NCBI GenBank assembly: GCA_010279815.1
Contig: QEOQ01000508.1
Location: forward strand, 2,858,996-2,922,995
Direction of reading: 5' to 3'
DNA: 64,000 nt
DNA from: Brachionus plicatilis
Taxonomy: Eukaryota; Rotifera; Eurotatoria; Ploima; Brachionidae
Positions within the stretch are counted from its first letter, which is position 1. Each line of letters opens with the position of its first letter. The notes beneath the pieces were generated by a model that saw only the letters and a program-made list of their open reading frames with translations, was not told the origin of the DNA and did no database searches. Shown here piece after piece: positions 44,539 through 55,528 of the stretch. Both the position numbers and the translations under genes were made by a program.

Positions 44539-46127
44539 GGCTTAGTTTTTCGTTAGGAGATAAATATTTTTTTTAGTGTATAATTTTATTAATAAAAAGG
44601 AGATAAAAAAATAAGTGGATAAATTATTTTTGTAGGAGATAAATATAAACTAAAATTGATAATTATTTTCAAAGGTAGATAATTAATTTGTGAAGTAGAT
44701 ATTTATCATATAAGTGTTTATTTTTTGATTTTTGACAATTTGACTTAAATGTATCAATTTCAATTAAATTAATTTCTTAATTGAGTAAATAATCAGCTTG
44801 TTACATAATTTATATAAAAATGAATTCCTTGAAACTGCTTGAAAATTAAACTTTGAAATAAATAAAATTTTAACTTTAAATCTGATTAAAAAAAATGTCT
44901 GAAGCCTCTTCAACTTCTGTTCTTTTATCGGTCAATAATCAAGAAAATCAACTTGATAATACTGATAATGATAATACTGATAAAAGTGGTGCACGAGAAA
45001 TGACGAAAACATCAAGAAGTTTTTCGACTATTTCAAAACACAATGGATGAGCGAGTACACATTGGGCTGGTATGAAACTTACGCACATGGTTATCCAAGC
45101 ACGAACAACGGTCTTGAGTCTACAAACAATACAATCAAAGATGAGGGTACCAATCGAGACAGATTAAGTTTGAACGACTTTATGAAAGCAATGAAAGATT
45201 TGCTGCAAAAATGGTCACTTGATCGAGACACCGAGTTTGCGACAACGAAAAAATTCGAGTTAAGGCCGAAAATTTCAACACGTGAATGGACGTTTGGTTA
45301 CAATTGGATCAAATTGAGAAAGCGAATAGTCAAGTATTCGCACGAAGATAAACAATTATACATGTGTACAACTTCCCAATCAACATCCGATATTACAAAG
45401 GCACAGTGCAAAGAGTTTTGGACAAAAGAAGACGGTTGGCAAGATTTTGACGAGTTGGTGGAATGGAGTAGTAAATTCATTGCAGTTAGAATCGATTCTG
45501 AGAATTGGGAATCTAGCGCTTGCTCATGTCATTATTGGCAAAAAAATTTCAAATGTAAGCACACAATCGGAATTTCGCACTTTTTAAACCTGAACAAATT
45601 TCCGGGTTTAGACTTAGCAATCGAAGGTAATGCAAAACGAGGTCGAAAAAAAAAGGCAAGAGCAGCATTAGAAAGAAATTCAATTGTTCCGATTAACAGG
45701 CAGATAGACAATCTAAATCAACACGAAGTTCTACAAGAGGTTGCAAGTACGATTCAAATTGTAAATTATTCAATCGTTAATGTTTCTAATCAAAATCAAC
45801 TTGTTTTGGCTTCAAGTTCAGTAGCAGTTCACGATCAAGTCGAAAATAATATTCAAGTTTCTGAGAAACGTAAACGCGGAAGACCAAAAAAATCAAGCAA
45901 TGAAAACGAGCAATTGTCAAAAAGAGTAAGAAAATAAGTGTTAATTACTTTGTTTGTATTTTTTTTTTGTATTTTATTTTTGTACTTTTTTTTATTAATT
46001 GTCTCTTCTTAAAAAATAAATATATTCTGCAAAAAATGTTTATACACTTTTATTTTTTTTTATCTACTTTTTATGAATTAAATTATACACTAAAAAAAAT
46101 ATTTATCTCCTAACAAAAAATATACTC
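44539..46127 (+). mobile_element. Non-autonomous MULE with matching ends and target duplication
   Basis: GTTAGGAGATAAATATTTTT followed by TTTAGTGTATAATTT at 44552-44588 is mirrored with no mismatch over about 35 nt at 46080-46114. CTTTATTATG flanks the element on both sides (44529-44538 and 46128-46137), a 9-10-bp target duplication as expected for Mutator-like elements. The 1589-bp body encodes a deletion derivative of the transposase. Identical ends imply recent mobility. Confidence 0.85.
44895..45937 (+). pseudogene. MULE transposase deletion derivative with SWIM finger and AT-hook
   Basis: The ATG at 44895 starts MSEASSTSVLLSVNNQENQL followed by an Asn/Asp-rich stretch, as at a transposase N-terminus. 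Near 45000 this breaks into a second frame (FFDYFKTQWMSEYTLGWYET, PSTNNGLESTNNTIKDEG) that continues open to 45937, at least 296 residues. This is the region after the MULE catalytic domain. The SWIM finger is CSCHYWQKNFKCKHTIGISH, followed by basic RGRKKKARAALE and a terminal AT-hook KRKRGRPKKSS. The catalytic DDE part has been deleted. Translation from 45047 or from an upstream start could still yield a DNA-binding protein. Confidence 0.75.
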
Positions 46128-46536
46128 CTTTATTATGTCTGAAATTGGTTAAATTTATAGCATGTCAAAATTTTAATTGAGTATTTTTATCAATATCATT
46201 AAAAATATTCAATTCAATTATTGATCTTTAATATTTTTTTTTGAATTTTTATTAAAGTTATTAAACAGCTGTTTAAAAAGTAGAATTTTTTTAATTTCCC
46301 CAAACCGAGCCTCTAATGTAAACCATGAATTTTAAATTAAATTTTAACACTTATTTATTTTATAATATATACTCAAATATTGAATAAAATACACCAAAAT
46401 TTAATTTTTTTACCCTAATTTTTTTAGAATTACACCAATTAATAAGAAAAAAAAACAAAAAAATAAAATGAATATTATAAATAAAATACCAAAAGTATTA
46501 AAAAAATTATTTTTTTTATTTCTACCACAAAAAATA

Positions 46537-46804
46537 TTATTTTTTACCACATTTATTTGGACAAGCCCAGTATCTTCTCTTAGTTATTTTAGCTCCACAT
46601 TTTTCACAAAACATTTCTTGTGTAGCTAATCTTTTTGGTTTGTCCAAGTGATCGAAAATACAAATTTTTTTCTTTTATCTGAAGAGGAACATCAGCAGAA
46701 TTTTCATCGTTAGAATGATTTGAATGTTGATTGTCTGAAACATAAACTGAACCATTCGTTTCCCCATTTTTAACTTTGAAATATATTGACTCAATATATT
46801 TCAT
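46537..46804 (-). pseudogene. Zinc-ribbon-like transposon remnant
   Basis: Minus strand: a frame opens MKYIESIYFKVKNGETNGSV, Asn/Ser/Asp-rich, then shifts to HLDKPKRLATQEMFCEKCGA and KITKRRYWACPNKCGKK before a stop at 46537. CxxC...CxxxC is a zinc-ribbon-like end. Size and frameshift suggest an internally deleted transposase; family unknown. Confidence 0.4.
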
Positions 46805-47324
46805 TTAAAAAAAGGAGAGGTACCCGAAGATGTTCAGATAAAAGTTAATAAAATTTTAAGAGCCAAAAAATTCCTATTCCATGTTAAGAATGAGACTGAT
46901 TTGATCAGGGTGAAAGATATTATACAACCCACGATGAAATTAATAAAAATGCTTTATTAAACACTTTTTTATTTAATTCGATTTGATTTTTTTACAAAAC
47001 ATGATTCGTTTTCCCCAAGCTTTATCAAATTTTTTTGTCACATTAAATTATTTAACTTTTTCTAGTAACAAATGATTGTACAAAACCGTTTCCGACCCAA
47101 TCAGTCACAAGATTGGTGATCACCTAGTCACAAAACAGGAGACTCCAAATTTAAACCGATGTAAATAAATAGACTTATAAAACAATAAAATCAAAAATTT
47201 ATTTTAAAAAATTTTTATTTAATTAAATATCCTTTATGCTTGAAGAACAAAAAGTTTAAAATGCTTTGATCATGAAAAACTTAAAAAGTGACTTGAACTG
47301 AAAAAAAATAAATATAAGTCTAAA

Positions 47325-48806
47325 TTATTGTTTGCCTTCGATTGAAAGAACACGCTGGTTTAAATTTTCAAAATTTGTTTTTATTGAATCCAAATTTTGT
47401 TCAAACTTATTTTTTAAATCATTTAAAGTGCTAGAGCTTGTCTGTATGGATTCAGTTAAGCTGCTTTGCTCCGCATCCAGTCTTGACAAAATCGATGTAA
47501 ATTGTAACGCTTTTTGATGCAGTTCACTTAGAGAGGATAAGCGTTCTACCAATACTGGAACTGTGGATGACACATCTTTCCAGCTAGACATCATTTGAAA
47601 CAGTTCATTTACTCTATTAAGCTTTTCTTGATCTTCTACAAGACCTTTTTTTTCGTTCAATTGATTGACTCGTTGCAACAATATCTGTAACTTATTGTCA
47701 ACTTTATCAAGGCGTTCAGCGTCCAAAAGACTCATTTTTGTTTTCAAATTTTCAACTAGTCCCTAAATTTTTAAATTAAAAAAATTTAAAAATTTAGAAA
47801 ATAACATATAATAAAAACCTACAAGAATGCTTTTATTCTCTAGTCCATTGCATAATTTAGCTATTTGTGTCTCATTTACCGCAGCATTTCCTGGTCCAAA
47901 AATTTTTTCTAAATTTTCTAAGCGTCCATTTAGCTCATTTATTTTTTTAGCCTTGTTAATATCAGAATTTTCCAAATCAGCAAATAGTTTGAACACAATA
48001 GAAGTATCATGTTTTAATAGATCTGGATTTTTTGAAGCCTTGGAATCCGAATTCTGGCCTAGAACTTGTTTCAAGCTATTCAGCTGATCAACCATATATT
48101 GTCTAGTTTTTTTAACTTTAAATTTAACTTTTAAAAATAATTTATAAAATAACTTTTTTGCCTTATTGTCCAAAAAGGTTATGTCGCTTTTACTCCCGAT
48201 TGATTGTAAATGCAGGTTTTTGATCTCCTTTTGCAGGCTCTCGACATGCTTAGTTAGATTGATGGGATCAAAGTTAAGATTTTTTTTCTTTTCTTCGTCT
48301 GCGCTAGTCAAAGTTTCGACTTGATTTAGTTCAACTTTTAGCTCGGCCAGTTCTTTTTCAAGTCTTTTCAATTTCTGGACCGGACTTTCTTCTGGGTCTT
48401 GGTTCTAATCAAAAATATTGAGAATTATTCAAACAAATGTGTGCTGATTTACCCATTCAAAAGATTCAGGCTCAATTAAGTAACCAAATTTTCGGCGATT
48501 TGAAATAGTATCAGAAAAATCTGAAAAAGTTTAAAAAATTTTAATAAAAATTTCTTTTGGCATACCAACAAAATCGCTGTTCAGAGAATGTTTGTTGAAC
48601 TTTTCGTGTGCTTCTTTTTGGCTGATCAGAATTTTTTCAACACTATTTGAATCATCTTGGAGAACTTCTTGGTTTGAGTTGCTAACAACATTCGGTGTTT
48701 CATATAGATCAGGTTCATTTTTAGCCTTAGGTATCAAGTTTGTTAGTGATTAATGTTTTGAAAGGGTTGGACTAACAATTCCAGGTAAATTGGCGTATTT
48801 ATCCAT
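47325..48806 (-). CDS. DCTN2: Dynactin subunit 2 (dynamitin/p50), six exons
   Basis: Exons (minus) 48777-48806, 48566-48725, 48453-48520, 48154-48404, 47823-48102 and 47325-47762 join in phase to 408 residues (human about 400). The N-terminus MDKYANLPGI + AKNEPDLYET matches the conserved dynamitin start that contacts dynactin. DFSDTISNRRKFGY corresponds to the second conserved block. The rest is heptad-rich coiled coil, and LDKVDNKLQILLQRVNQLNE with the LQFTSILSRLDAEQ end is the family C-terminal helix bundle. Dynamitin links the dynactin shoulder to the Arp1 filament for dynein transport. The 51-nt segment 48103-48153 is treated as an intron; it has no stop and a length divisible by three, so retention would add 17 Lys/Phe-rich residues. 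Confidence 0.92.
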
Positions 48807-50142
48807 TGATAGCTGAATTTTAGTTAATTTTTGTGATTTGAAAATAACTAGAGATGTCACTAAATTTTAATTCATTTGACTTTAAAATTTTCATTTAAAA
48901 ATGTATCTTTTTAAATTTAAGGTCATAATATTCTTAACTTAATGTTTTTAATTTAAGGAATTCTTATAAAAATAATTTATAAAAAATTTTTAAATACGAA
49001 AAATAAGTAAATATCTTGTCTCATAAAATTTAATAACAAATAACTTCCAAACTTCAAAGTACTCGGTGTCTTTGTTTCTTTCTGGTCGATATTTACCTTT
49101 TTATCTAACTCAAGAACAGTTGAGTATTCATTCTTTAAATAAAAATACTATTGGATCCAGTTTCAAAGTCGAGAATTTAAAAATATTTTGATAAAATTCT
49201 ATTACGATTTTGTAAACAATTCGTATGTCAAAAAAGAATTTTTATATGAAAAGAATTAATTAAATTATAAAAAGCTGTTTATTTAATAAGATTTTTTTTA
49301 TACGCATGGAGCATTTTTAAAATAAAAATTTATTTTAGTAAAAAAAAAGAAATTTTTGTTACAAAAACAATTGAAATCGGAAGTAAACCTAGCAAACTTT
49401 GTTGTTAAGTTCCCAAAGCTAGGAAGCGTAATCAAGATGAGACCAAAAAAATGAACAAAAGAGAGTTTTAAGCGATTTTAGAGAAAGAGAAAAATTATTT
49501 CACGGTGGAATAATTTTTCTCTTTGGTCCTTAGCTGTGAGGACCCGACCAGAAAAATTTAAATTGCAATTTTTTTTAATACTTAATGAATTCCTTTTTTC
49601 CTATTCAAGTCTATTTTAGACCTTCATGGCTACCTTCATTGCTTCATTATTTGTACAGACCTTCAAGGTATACTGTCGAATCACCACTTGAATTTTGATT
49701 GAATTGAATTTTGATAAAGTTAATCAAAATTCAAAACAAATTTTATAAAATAACTTTTTTCATAAAATTTTTAATTTTTTTAATTTTTTTTAATAAAAAA
49801 AATATTAATTAAGTTTTTAAAATTTTGATCTTATCTAAAAGAATGAAGTGAATGTTTCCGGTCTTAGCATTTTAATATGTTGTTAAGAGACAAAAGATAT
49901 GTAAAAAAAAGTATCTTTGAAAATTTTTGAGAAAATTTTTGAAAAACTTTGACTGATTAAATAACATGAAAAATGCAACTATATTGAGCTAATTTACATA
50001 AATTCTAAAAAAAATGTCTGAGGCATATTTCATATCTTCAACCTATATTGCCCCATATCCTTTCAAAAATTTTAATAAAAATGAAAATTTTGTTTTTCAA
50101 TTAATTTTTCAATTTTACAAAAAATTTGATAATAATTATTCT
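48807..50142. other. Gene-free stretch upstream of DCTN2
   Basis: AT-rich, no gene recognised. ATTGCCCCATATCC at 50047-50060 is the terminal motif of the TIR element at 57010-58035 and may mark another degraded copy. DCTN2 promoter sequence presumably lies near 48810-49100, without a distinct motif. Confidence 0.45.
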
Positions 50143-50548
50143 AGTTAAATCGTTCCTAATTGCTACAGCCAACAAAATGAGGATTTTGGTAAGAAAAATT
50201 TAAAATTGGCTTCTTTTCCAAAATTGGCTTTTTTATTTTATCATGAAAAATTTTAAAAAAATTTCTAAATTCCTTACCGTTTCTTACTTTATTTTATTTA
50301 AAATTAAACAATTTTTTGTAAAATATGCTAAATAAACTTTTTTTTTAAAATAGAGATCAATTTTATAATTTTTAAAGGTTTAAGATTTTGAAGACTTAGA
50401 ACATCGCCAATTCTTTCTGAACTGGACTAAAAAGACTAAATTTTTCACAATAAAATTAACAAAATATTTTGGAGAAGAAGCCAATTTTAAATTTTTCTTG
50501 CCAAAATCCTCCTTTTTTTTGCCGTAACTATTTAGAAAGGATTTTACT
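50143..50548. mobile_element. Foldback MITE with GAGGATTTTGG arms
   Basis: Left arm contains GAGGATTTTGGTAAGAAAAA and TTTAAAATTGGCTTCTT; the right arm at about 50465-50548 is its mirror (AAGAAGCCAATTTTAAATTT, TTCTTGCCAAAATCCTCC). Similarity extends outward through AGTTAAATC / GATTTTACT to arms of about 75-80 nt. No target duplication could be fixed. The GC-rich LINE starts 50 bases further on. Confidence 0.6.
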
Positions 50549-50599
50549 AAAATTTACGTATTTTAATGTAAGCTTACGTAATTTTTCGTAAAATTACAT

Positions 50600-52842
50600 A
50601 ATAATAATAATAATATATATAAGCTACAGCAAGACTAGCTTGCGGAGATGGCCTACTAGGAGGTCACCTATGGTAGCTCCTTGCACATAACACATAGAAA
50701 AGTACTGAAAAAAGAAATCCTGTTTAAATTTTTAGGTCAAAATAAAGTTTACATTACGGATAGAAAAAGCTGTAAAAGAAAAATTATAAAAATAAGTGTT
50801 CGTGATTAAGATAGTTGACTAGACCGGAAGGCATCGTATCCGTTCTTGAACTTGTTGACCGAGTCGGCGTCTGTGACTGTAGCTGGCAGGGCGTTCCACT
50901 CGTTTACTATCCTGTTGGTAAATGTGTTTGCCCGTTGTAGACATTTGGTGGAGACCTGGCCGGACAGTCTTCTTGCATGACCTCTGATACCACTGGCGGG
51001 TCCGGGTTGGGATAGTGAACTTGCGGGAACCGGGGGGTACACCCAGCCCACTTCGTTGATGCCTTTGGTGAGTTTGAACATCTGGATCAGGTCTCCACGA
51101 ACACGGCGCTCATGAAGGGGAGTAAGACTAAGGACGGCAAGACGGTCTTCGTAGCGCCAGTTTCTAATGCGGGGCACCAGTTTGGTGGCCCTTCTCTGCA
51201 CCTGCTCGAGCATCTTTGCGTCTTTCTTGTTAGGGGGGGATCAGACAACAGCGGCATATTCCAGGTGGGGTCTTACGTAGGCACAATAGAGGGTCCTGCA
51301 TGTATCTATGGTCCAGTATCTAAATGATCTTTTCAACTGGCCGAGAATTCCTGTAGCTCTGTTCACTTGATTTTTAATATGAATGGAAAATTTCAAGTTA
51401 CGTGAAAACGTGACTCCCAGATCCTTTTCTGTGTCGACGAAAGCTAGTGCGCTCCTGGACTCGTCATCTCCCATCAGTAGTTCGGATTGGGCGTAGATGT
51501 TCTTGCCGGACCTGCTGAATTCCATCGCCTTGCATTTGCTCACGTTGAAGAGCATACGCCACGTGTTTGACCACTCGGAGAGTGCGTCGAGGTCATGTTG
51601 AAGTGTGGATAGGTCACTGGTGCTGCGTATTGTGGCAATAAGTTTACTGTCATCGGCAAATAGTTTGACTAGGTGGCTGACCGCCGCTGGCATGTCGTTG
51701 ATGAAGATGACGAACAAGAGCGGACCTAGGACGCTACCTTGAGGGACCCCACTAGACACATCAATCCAGTCAGCAGAGTGCTGACCCATCACTACCCGCT
51801 GCTGCCTCCTTGACAAGAAGTCGCTGACCCAATCGACAATGCCTGGACAGAACCCATAGGCGACCAGTTTGTCTCTTAAAGACGCGTGGCAAACTCTGTC
51901 AAAGGCCTTTGCAAAGTCGAGGAAGACCACTAGGACGTGGAATCCCCTATCGATGCCATCGCTTATGCGGTCCACCGTCTCCAGTAAATTAGTGACTACT
52001 GACTTCCTCAAGACGAACCCGTGTTGTTCCGGAACGATCACTTTGTTGCTGTAGAGGTGATCCATCATGACGTCTCTTACCATGCGTTCCATCAACTTGC
52101 AGGGGATTGACGTCAAGGAGATAGGTCTGTAGTTACCAGGGGCACTCCTGCTCCCTTTCTTGAAGATGGGGCTGATTCGAGCTAGTCTCCAAGCGTCTGG
52201 GATTCTGCCGCTGGTGTACGAATTGGTGAAAATAGCGCTGAGAACCTCCGAAAAGGCATCAGCGCAACTTTTGATGACGTATGGATGGATACCGTCCATG
52301 CCAGGCGATTTCCTGGGGTTTAGGCGCAGTATGTACTTGCGGACATTGGCGGGCGAGAAGAAATCGACATCCACGTCATGCTGAGGACTTGCCATGAGCT
52401 GGAGAGGCTGAGCTTGGCATGGTAGGCGAGGGATGAAGACACTACCAAATTTGACATTGAGAATGTTCACGATCTTGTCGCCATCAGTGTTGAAGGTGCC
52501 ATGACAGTCGAGCAGGCCTTTAATGGAGTCTCTGCATTGCTTCTGGCTGTTGATATAATTGTAAAGAAGCTTTGGCTGAAGCTTACAGGACCTGACAACA
52601 GATGCTTCAAAGTTACAGATGGCATTTCTTACAGCTAGTTTGACCTGTTTACAGATCGAGGAGTAAGCGATCCTCAACTCAAGGCAGCAGGGGGCTGATC
52701 TAATCTGACAGTAGATTTTATACTTCATTCTGGTTAGCACTTTGATTTTGGAATTGAACCACTTGGGATTAGTGCGCTTGCGAGCTCTGGGCACTTTGTT
52801 GGGTATAGCTATGGATGAGGTAATATCCTTACTGACTAATAT
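50600..52842 (-). mobile_element. 5'-truncated CR1/Jockey-like LINE
   Basis: About 2.24 kb on the minus strand, much GC-richer than all neighbouring non-genic DNA. It carries the RT domain and C-terminal region but no endonuclease, and ends in a 3' UTR with GCTTATATATATTATTATTA (trinucleotide tail). 5' truncation and a tandem tail are typical of target-primed reverse transcription. Other pieces of the same or related families occur at 23878-24365, 31795-31970 and 53908-53982. Confidence 0.92.
50806..52842 (-). pseudogene. LINE reverse transcriptase ORF with one nonsense codon
   Basis: A frame open from the truncation point reads ...SIAIPNKVPRARKRTNPKWF and continues through RLARISPIFKKGSRSAPGNY + RPISLTSIPCKLMERM (RT motifs 1-2), VFLDFAKAFDRVCH (first catalytic Asp), SGVPQGSVLGPLLF, LVKLFADDSKL (FADD active site) and VDTEKDLGVTF. 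At 51241-51243 a TGA interrupts RPHLEYAAVV-*-SPPNKKDA, where related LINEs have Trp. The frame then continues uninterrupted to a stop at 50806 (VQRRATKLVPRIRNWRYEDR, NTFTNRIVNEWNALP). One TGG-to-TGA change is the only lesion seen in about 680 codons, so the copy is young, but truncation makes it non-autonomous. Confidence 0.9.
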
Positions 52843-52846
52843 TTAC

Positions 52847-53238
52847 CAAAACTTACGTAAAATAGCGTTATTTTATCAATTCTAGGCTTTTTGTAGAACC
52901 ACTAAAATTGTGGTTATTTAAAAAATTTTTGAATTGATTAAAAAATTTTGTAAAATAGTAAAATAGAAAAATTTAATTTTTTTTTCATTTTATATTTAAC
53001 TTGAAAAATTTTATTTTAATATTTTTAATTTTTGTACATTATCTTTATTTTGTAATGAATTTTAATAAATGAAATGTTAACTAGTCTTTTAAGACATGGG
53101 CACTAGCCTGTTGATTAACCTTGAATTGAAAAAAAACTAGAGATATATCAACGTACATAAAAAATTCAGTAGTTTGAGTGTAAATAAGAATTTTCTCTTT
53201 AGATTCACTGGTGCCTAGTGTTATAAACGCGCCTCTTT
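52847..53238. other. Spacer between LINE and MITE
   Basis: AT-rich, no gene. Holds the faint repeat shared with 40215-40270. Confidence 0.45.
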
Positions 53239-53590
53239 GGCAAGTTGAAGTTTATGATCAATTTTTGATGCTCAAAATGATCAAATCAAACTAAAACTAT
53301 AAAATAAATTTAAATTTTTAAATAGAATTAGTGCAGAGATAATTTTTTGGTTTCAACATACTTTGTTAAAGGTAAAATCTGCAAAATTCTGCAAAAAATT
53401 ATCCACTTAAAAAAGCATCATTTAGGTGGTGTGCACTCTGCATTGTGCATTTTGATATTTCATATAACATAGTTAAATCCAAAAATGTATCTCTGCAGAA
53501 TTTCTATTACAAAATAACAATTTATTTAATAGTTTTAGTTTGATTTGATCATTTTGAGCATCTAAAATTGATCATAAACTTCAAATTGCC
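53239..53590. mobile_element. hAT-type MITE, GGCAAATTGAAG family, copy 2
   Basis: Ends GGCAAGTTGAAGTTTATGAT and, mirrored, GGCAATTTGAAGTTTATGAT; the arms continue through TTTTGATGCTCAAAATGATC and CAAACTAAAACTAT. Flanked by GCCTCTTT and GCTTCTTT (7/8), an 8-bp target duplication. Its centre is about 180 bp longer than in the copy at 6572-6745. Confidence 0.85.
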
Positions 53591-53907
53591 GCTTCTTTCT
53601 CAATTTTAGTACTTCTCGTTTCTTTCCAATACATTTTTTCTGTAGAGTTTCAAATAGAGTTGGTCAAAAGTCAAACTTTAAAGTCAGAATCTTGGTTGGA
53701 CTTTTATTTTAATGATTTAGACTTGAATTGGGTCACCAAAAAAACAAGCTGGAACGGCAATCCATCTGTCAGGGTCACAGTCATATGATTTTTTGCCGTT
53801 CCAGGTAGCTATTGTAGCGGCCTACTAAACAAAAACCCAAAAAAGACCGTTTTAAAAAAAAGCTTTGGTCCTGCTTTTATAAAAAAAAAATTAAGTCAAA
53901 GATAGGA

Positions 53908-53982
53908 TCCTACTGTTTCCCTTCTTCGCAAGTCTAGCTTGCTAGCTTGTTGTAACTTATATTATTATTATTATTATTATAA
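53908..53982 (+). repeat. LINE 3' terminus with (ATT)n tail
   Basis: CTTCGCAAGTCTAGCTTGCT followed by TTGTAACTTAT and an ATT-run matches, in plus orientation, the last 60 bases of the LINE at 50600 (CCGCAAGCTAGTCTTGCTGT, AGCTTATATAT, ATT-run). Only the terminus is left. Confidence 0.6.
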
Positions 53983-54450
53983 GTTTTGACTTAAATTCAG
54001 AAAAAAAATGGAACTCCCCAGTTATGTTATTAGCTGATAACATATATTGTTTAGGGTTGTTAACATTCAAAAGAAGATTTGGAAGGCTTCCAAATTTTTG
54101 TTTTGAATTAGAATTTTCTATTTTGAATAAAAATGTTTTGGAAATCTATAATTTCAAAATATTTTATTCAGAAACACTCCTTTTGAATGATTCAAAATAA
54201 AACAAAACGGACAAATTTTGACACAAAATTATAAAGTTCAAAACTAAATTTTCAAAACTCTCTATTCTATAATCACAATCTTAAGAATTATAAATATACA
54301 AACAAATATATTATTATTATATTATATATTTTCTTTTTTCTTTAATTAATATAGAATCTTACTCCAACATTATTTTTCAAATTAAAAAAAAATCTAATTT
54401 CATCTTTTACTAAATGTTATTTTATCTTTTAATATGTAAATAAAGTTGAA

Positions 54451-55528
54451 ATGTCTTCAAATACTGAACCTATTCGATTAAAAAGAAAATACCAAAAACG
54501 ATCATGGGTCTGGGAGTATATAATTGAAAATGAAAATGGAAAATGCTTTTGTACAATATGTGAAAAAAATGTTCAATTCGATGGTGCAACTAATTCACTT
54601 AGTTGGCATTTAAAATCAGTACATTTAAAAGACCTTGAATCCTCGAAATATAATAAAAAAATAAAACTTGCTTTAATGTCTGAATCAGAGTCTGAAGAGG
54701 AAGGAGAACAAAACCAACAAAAGCAACAAAGCTCTTGCAAACTTTCAAAGCAATCAGCATTGAATACAAAAATTGTCGATCTTATAGTTGCCAATAATTT
54801 GCCCATATCTTTTGTCGATACGCCTGAATTTGAGGGTCTAATGAAAGAGGCAATTCCTGCTTTTGTAGTACCTTGCCGACAAACTTTTACAAATAAATTA
54901 ATACCTGAAAAAGTAAAATTTTTATTATCTTATTATTTAAAATTTCAGCGATTCTCTAAAAAACTCTCAAAATTTATCATGATAAGTTTGAACAAAATTT
55001 AAATAGAACAAATATTTTAACAACAAACAATTCGCATATTTCAAGTTCACCAATCTCAATATCGTCTAATAATTCAACTCAAAGAGATAATTGTATTAAT
55101 TCATCGCCAATCTCGACTGATACAACACCAAGAAGAACAATTTCAAATACTAAAAAAAAAAGAAAACGAAAAGAAAACTTTTTGGATGCATTAGCCGATG
55201 TAAATGATGTTCAGAATGAAGATTTAACAGGCCAGATTTCCAGATAGAGAAAGAACTTGAGGCATATGAATCTCATCGACTCATAGTCCAAGAATCAGAG
55301 TTAAAAGAAGCATTTATTTTAGGACCATTATATTTTTTTAAGGTTTGCGTTCAAAAATTCCCTTGCTTAAGCAAAGTTGCTAAATTGTTACTTTGCATAC
55401 CTGCTACATCAGTCCCCGCTGAATCTCTTTTTAGTGTAGCTGGAATAATACAAGATGAGCAGAGAAACAGATTAAATCCAAGTCGTTTAGACCAATTAAA
55501 CTTTATTAAATTCAATAGTGGTTTATAA
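54451..55528 (+). pseudogene. hAT transposase, internally deleted: BED finger plus dimerisation domain
   Basis: The ATG at 54451 opens a BED-type zinc finger: WEYIIENENGKCFCTICEKN ... LSWHLKSVHLKD (CxxC then HxxxxH). Then a polar stretch and NTKIVDLIVANNLPISFVDT, PEFEGLMKEAIPAF, TFTNKLIPEK, the usual hAT N-terminal sequence. Here the RNase-H core is missing. GTAAAAT..TTTCAG at 54910-54949 may be a spliced intron. A shifted frame resumes KIYHDKFEQNLNRTNIL with a basic KKKRKRKENF, and after another frameshift QIEKELEAYESHRLIVQESE leads into the C-terminal dimerisation domain FPCLSKVAKLLLCIPATSVP, AESLFSVAGIIQDEQRN and LNPSRLDQLNFIKFN, ending at 55528. Confidence 0.85.
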
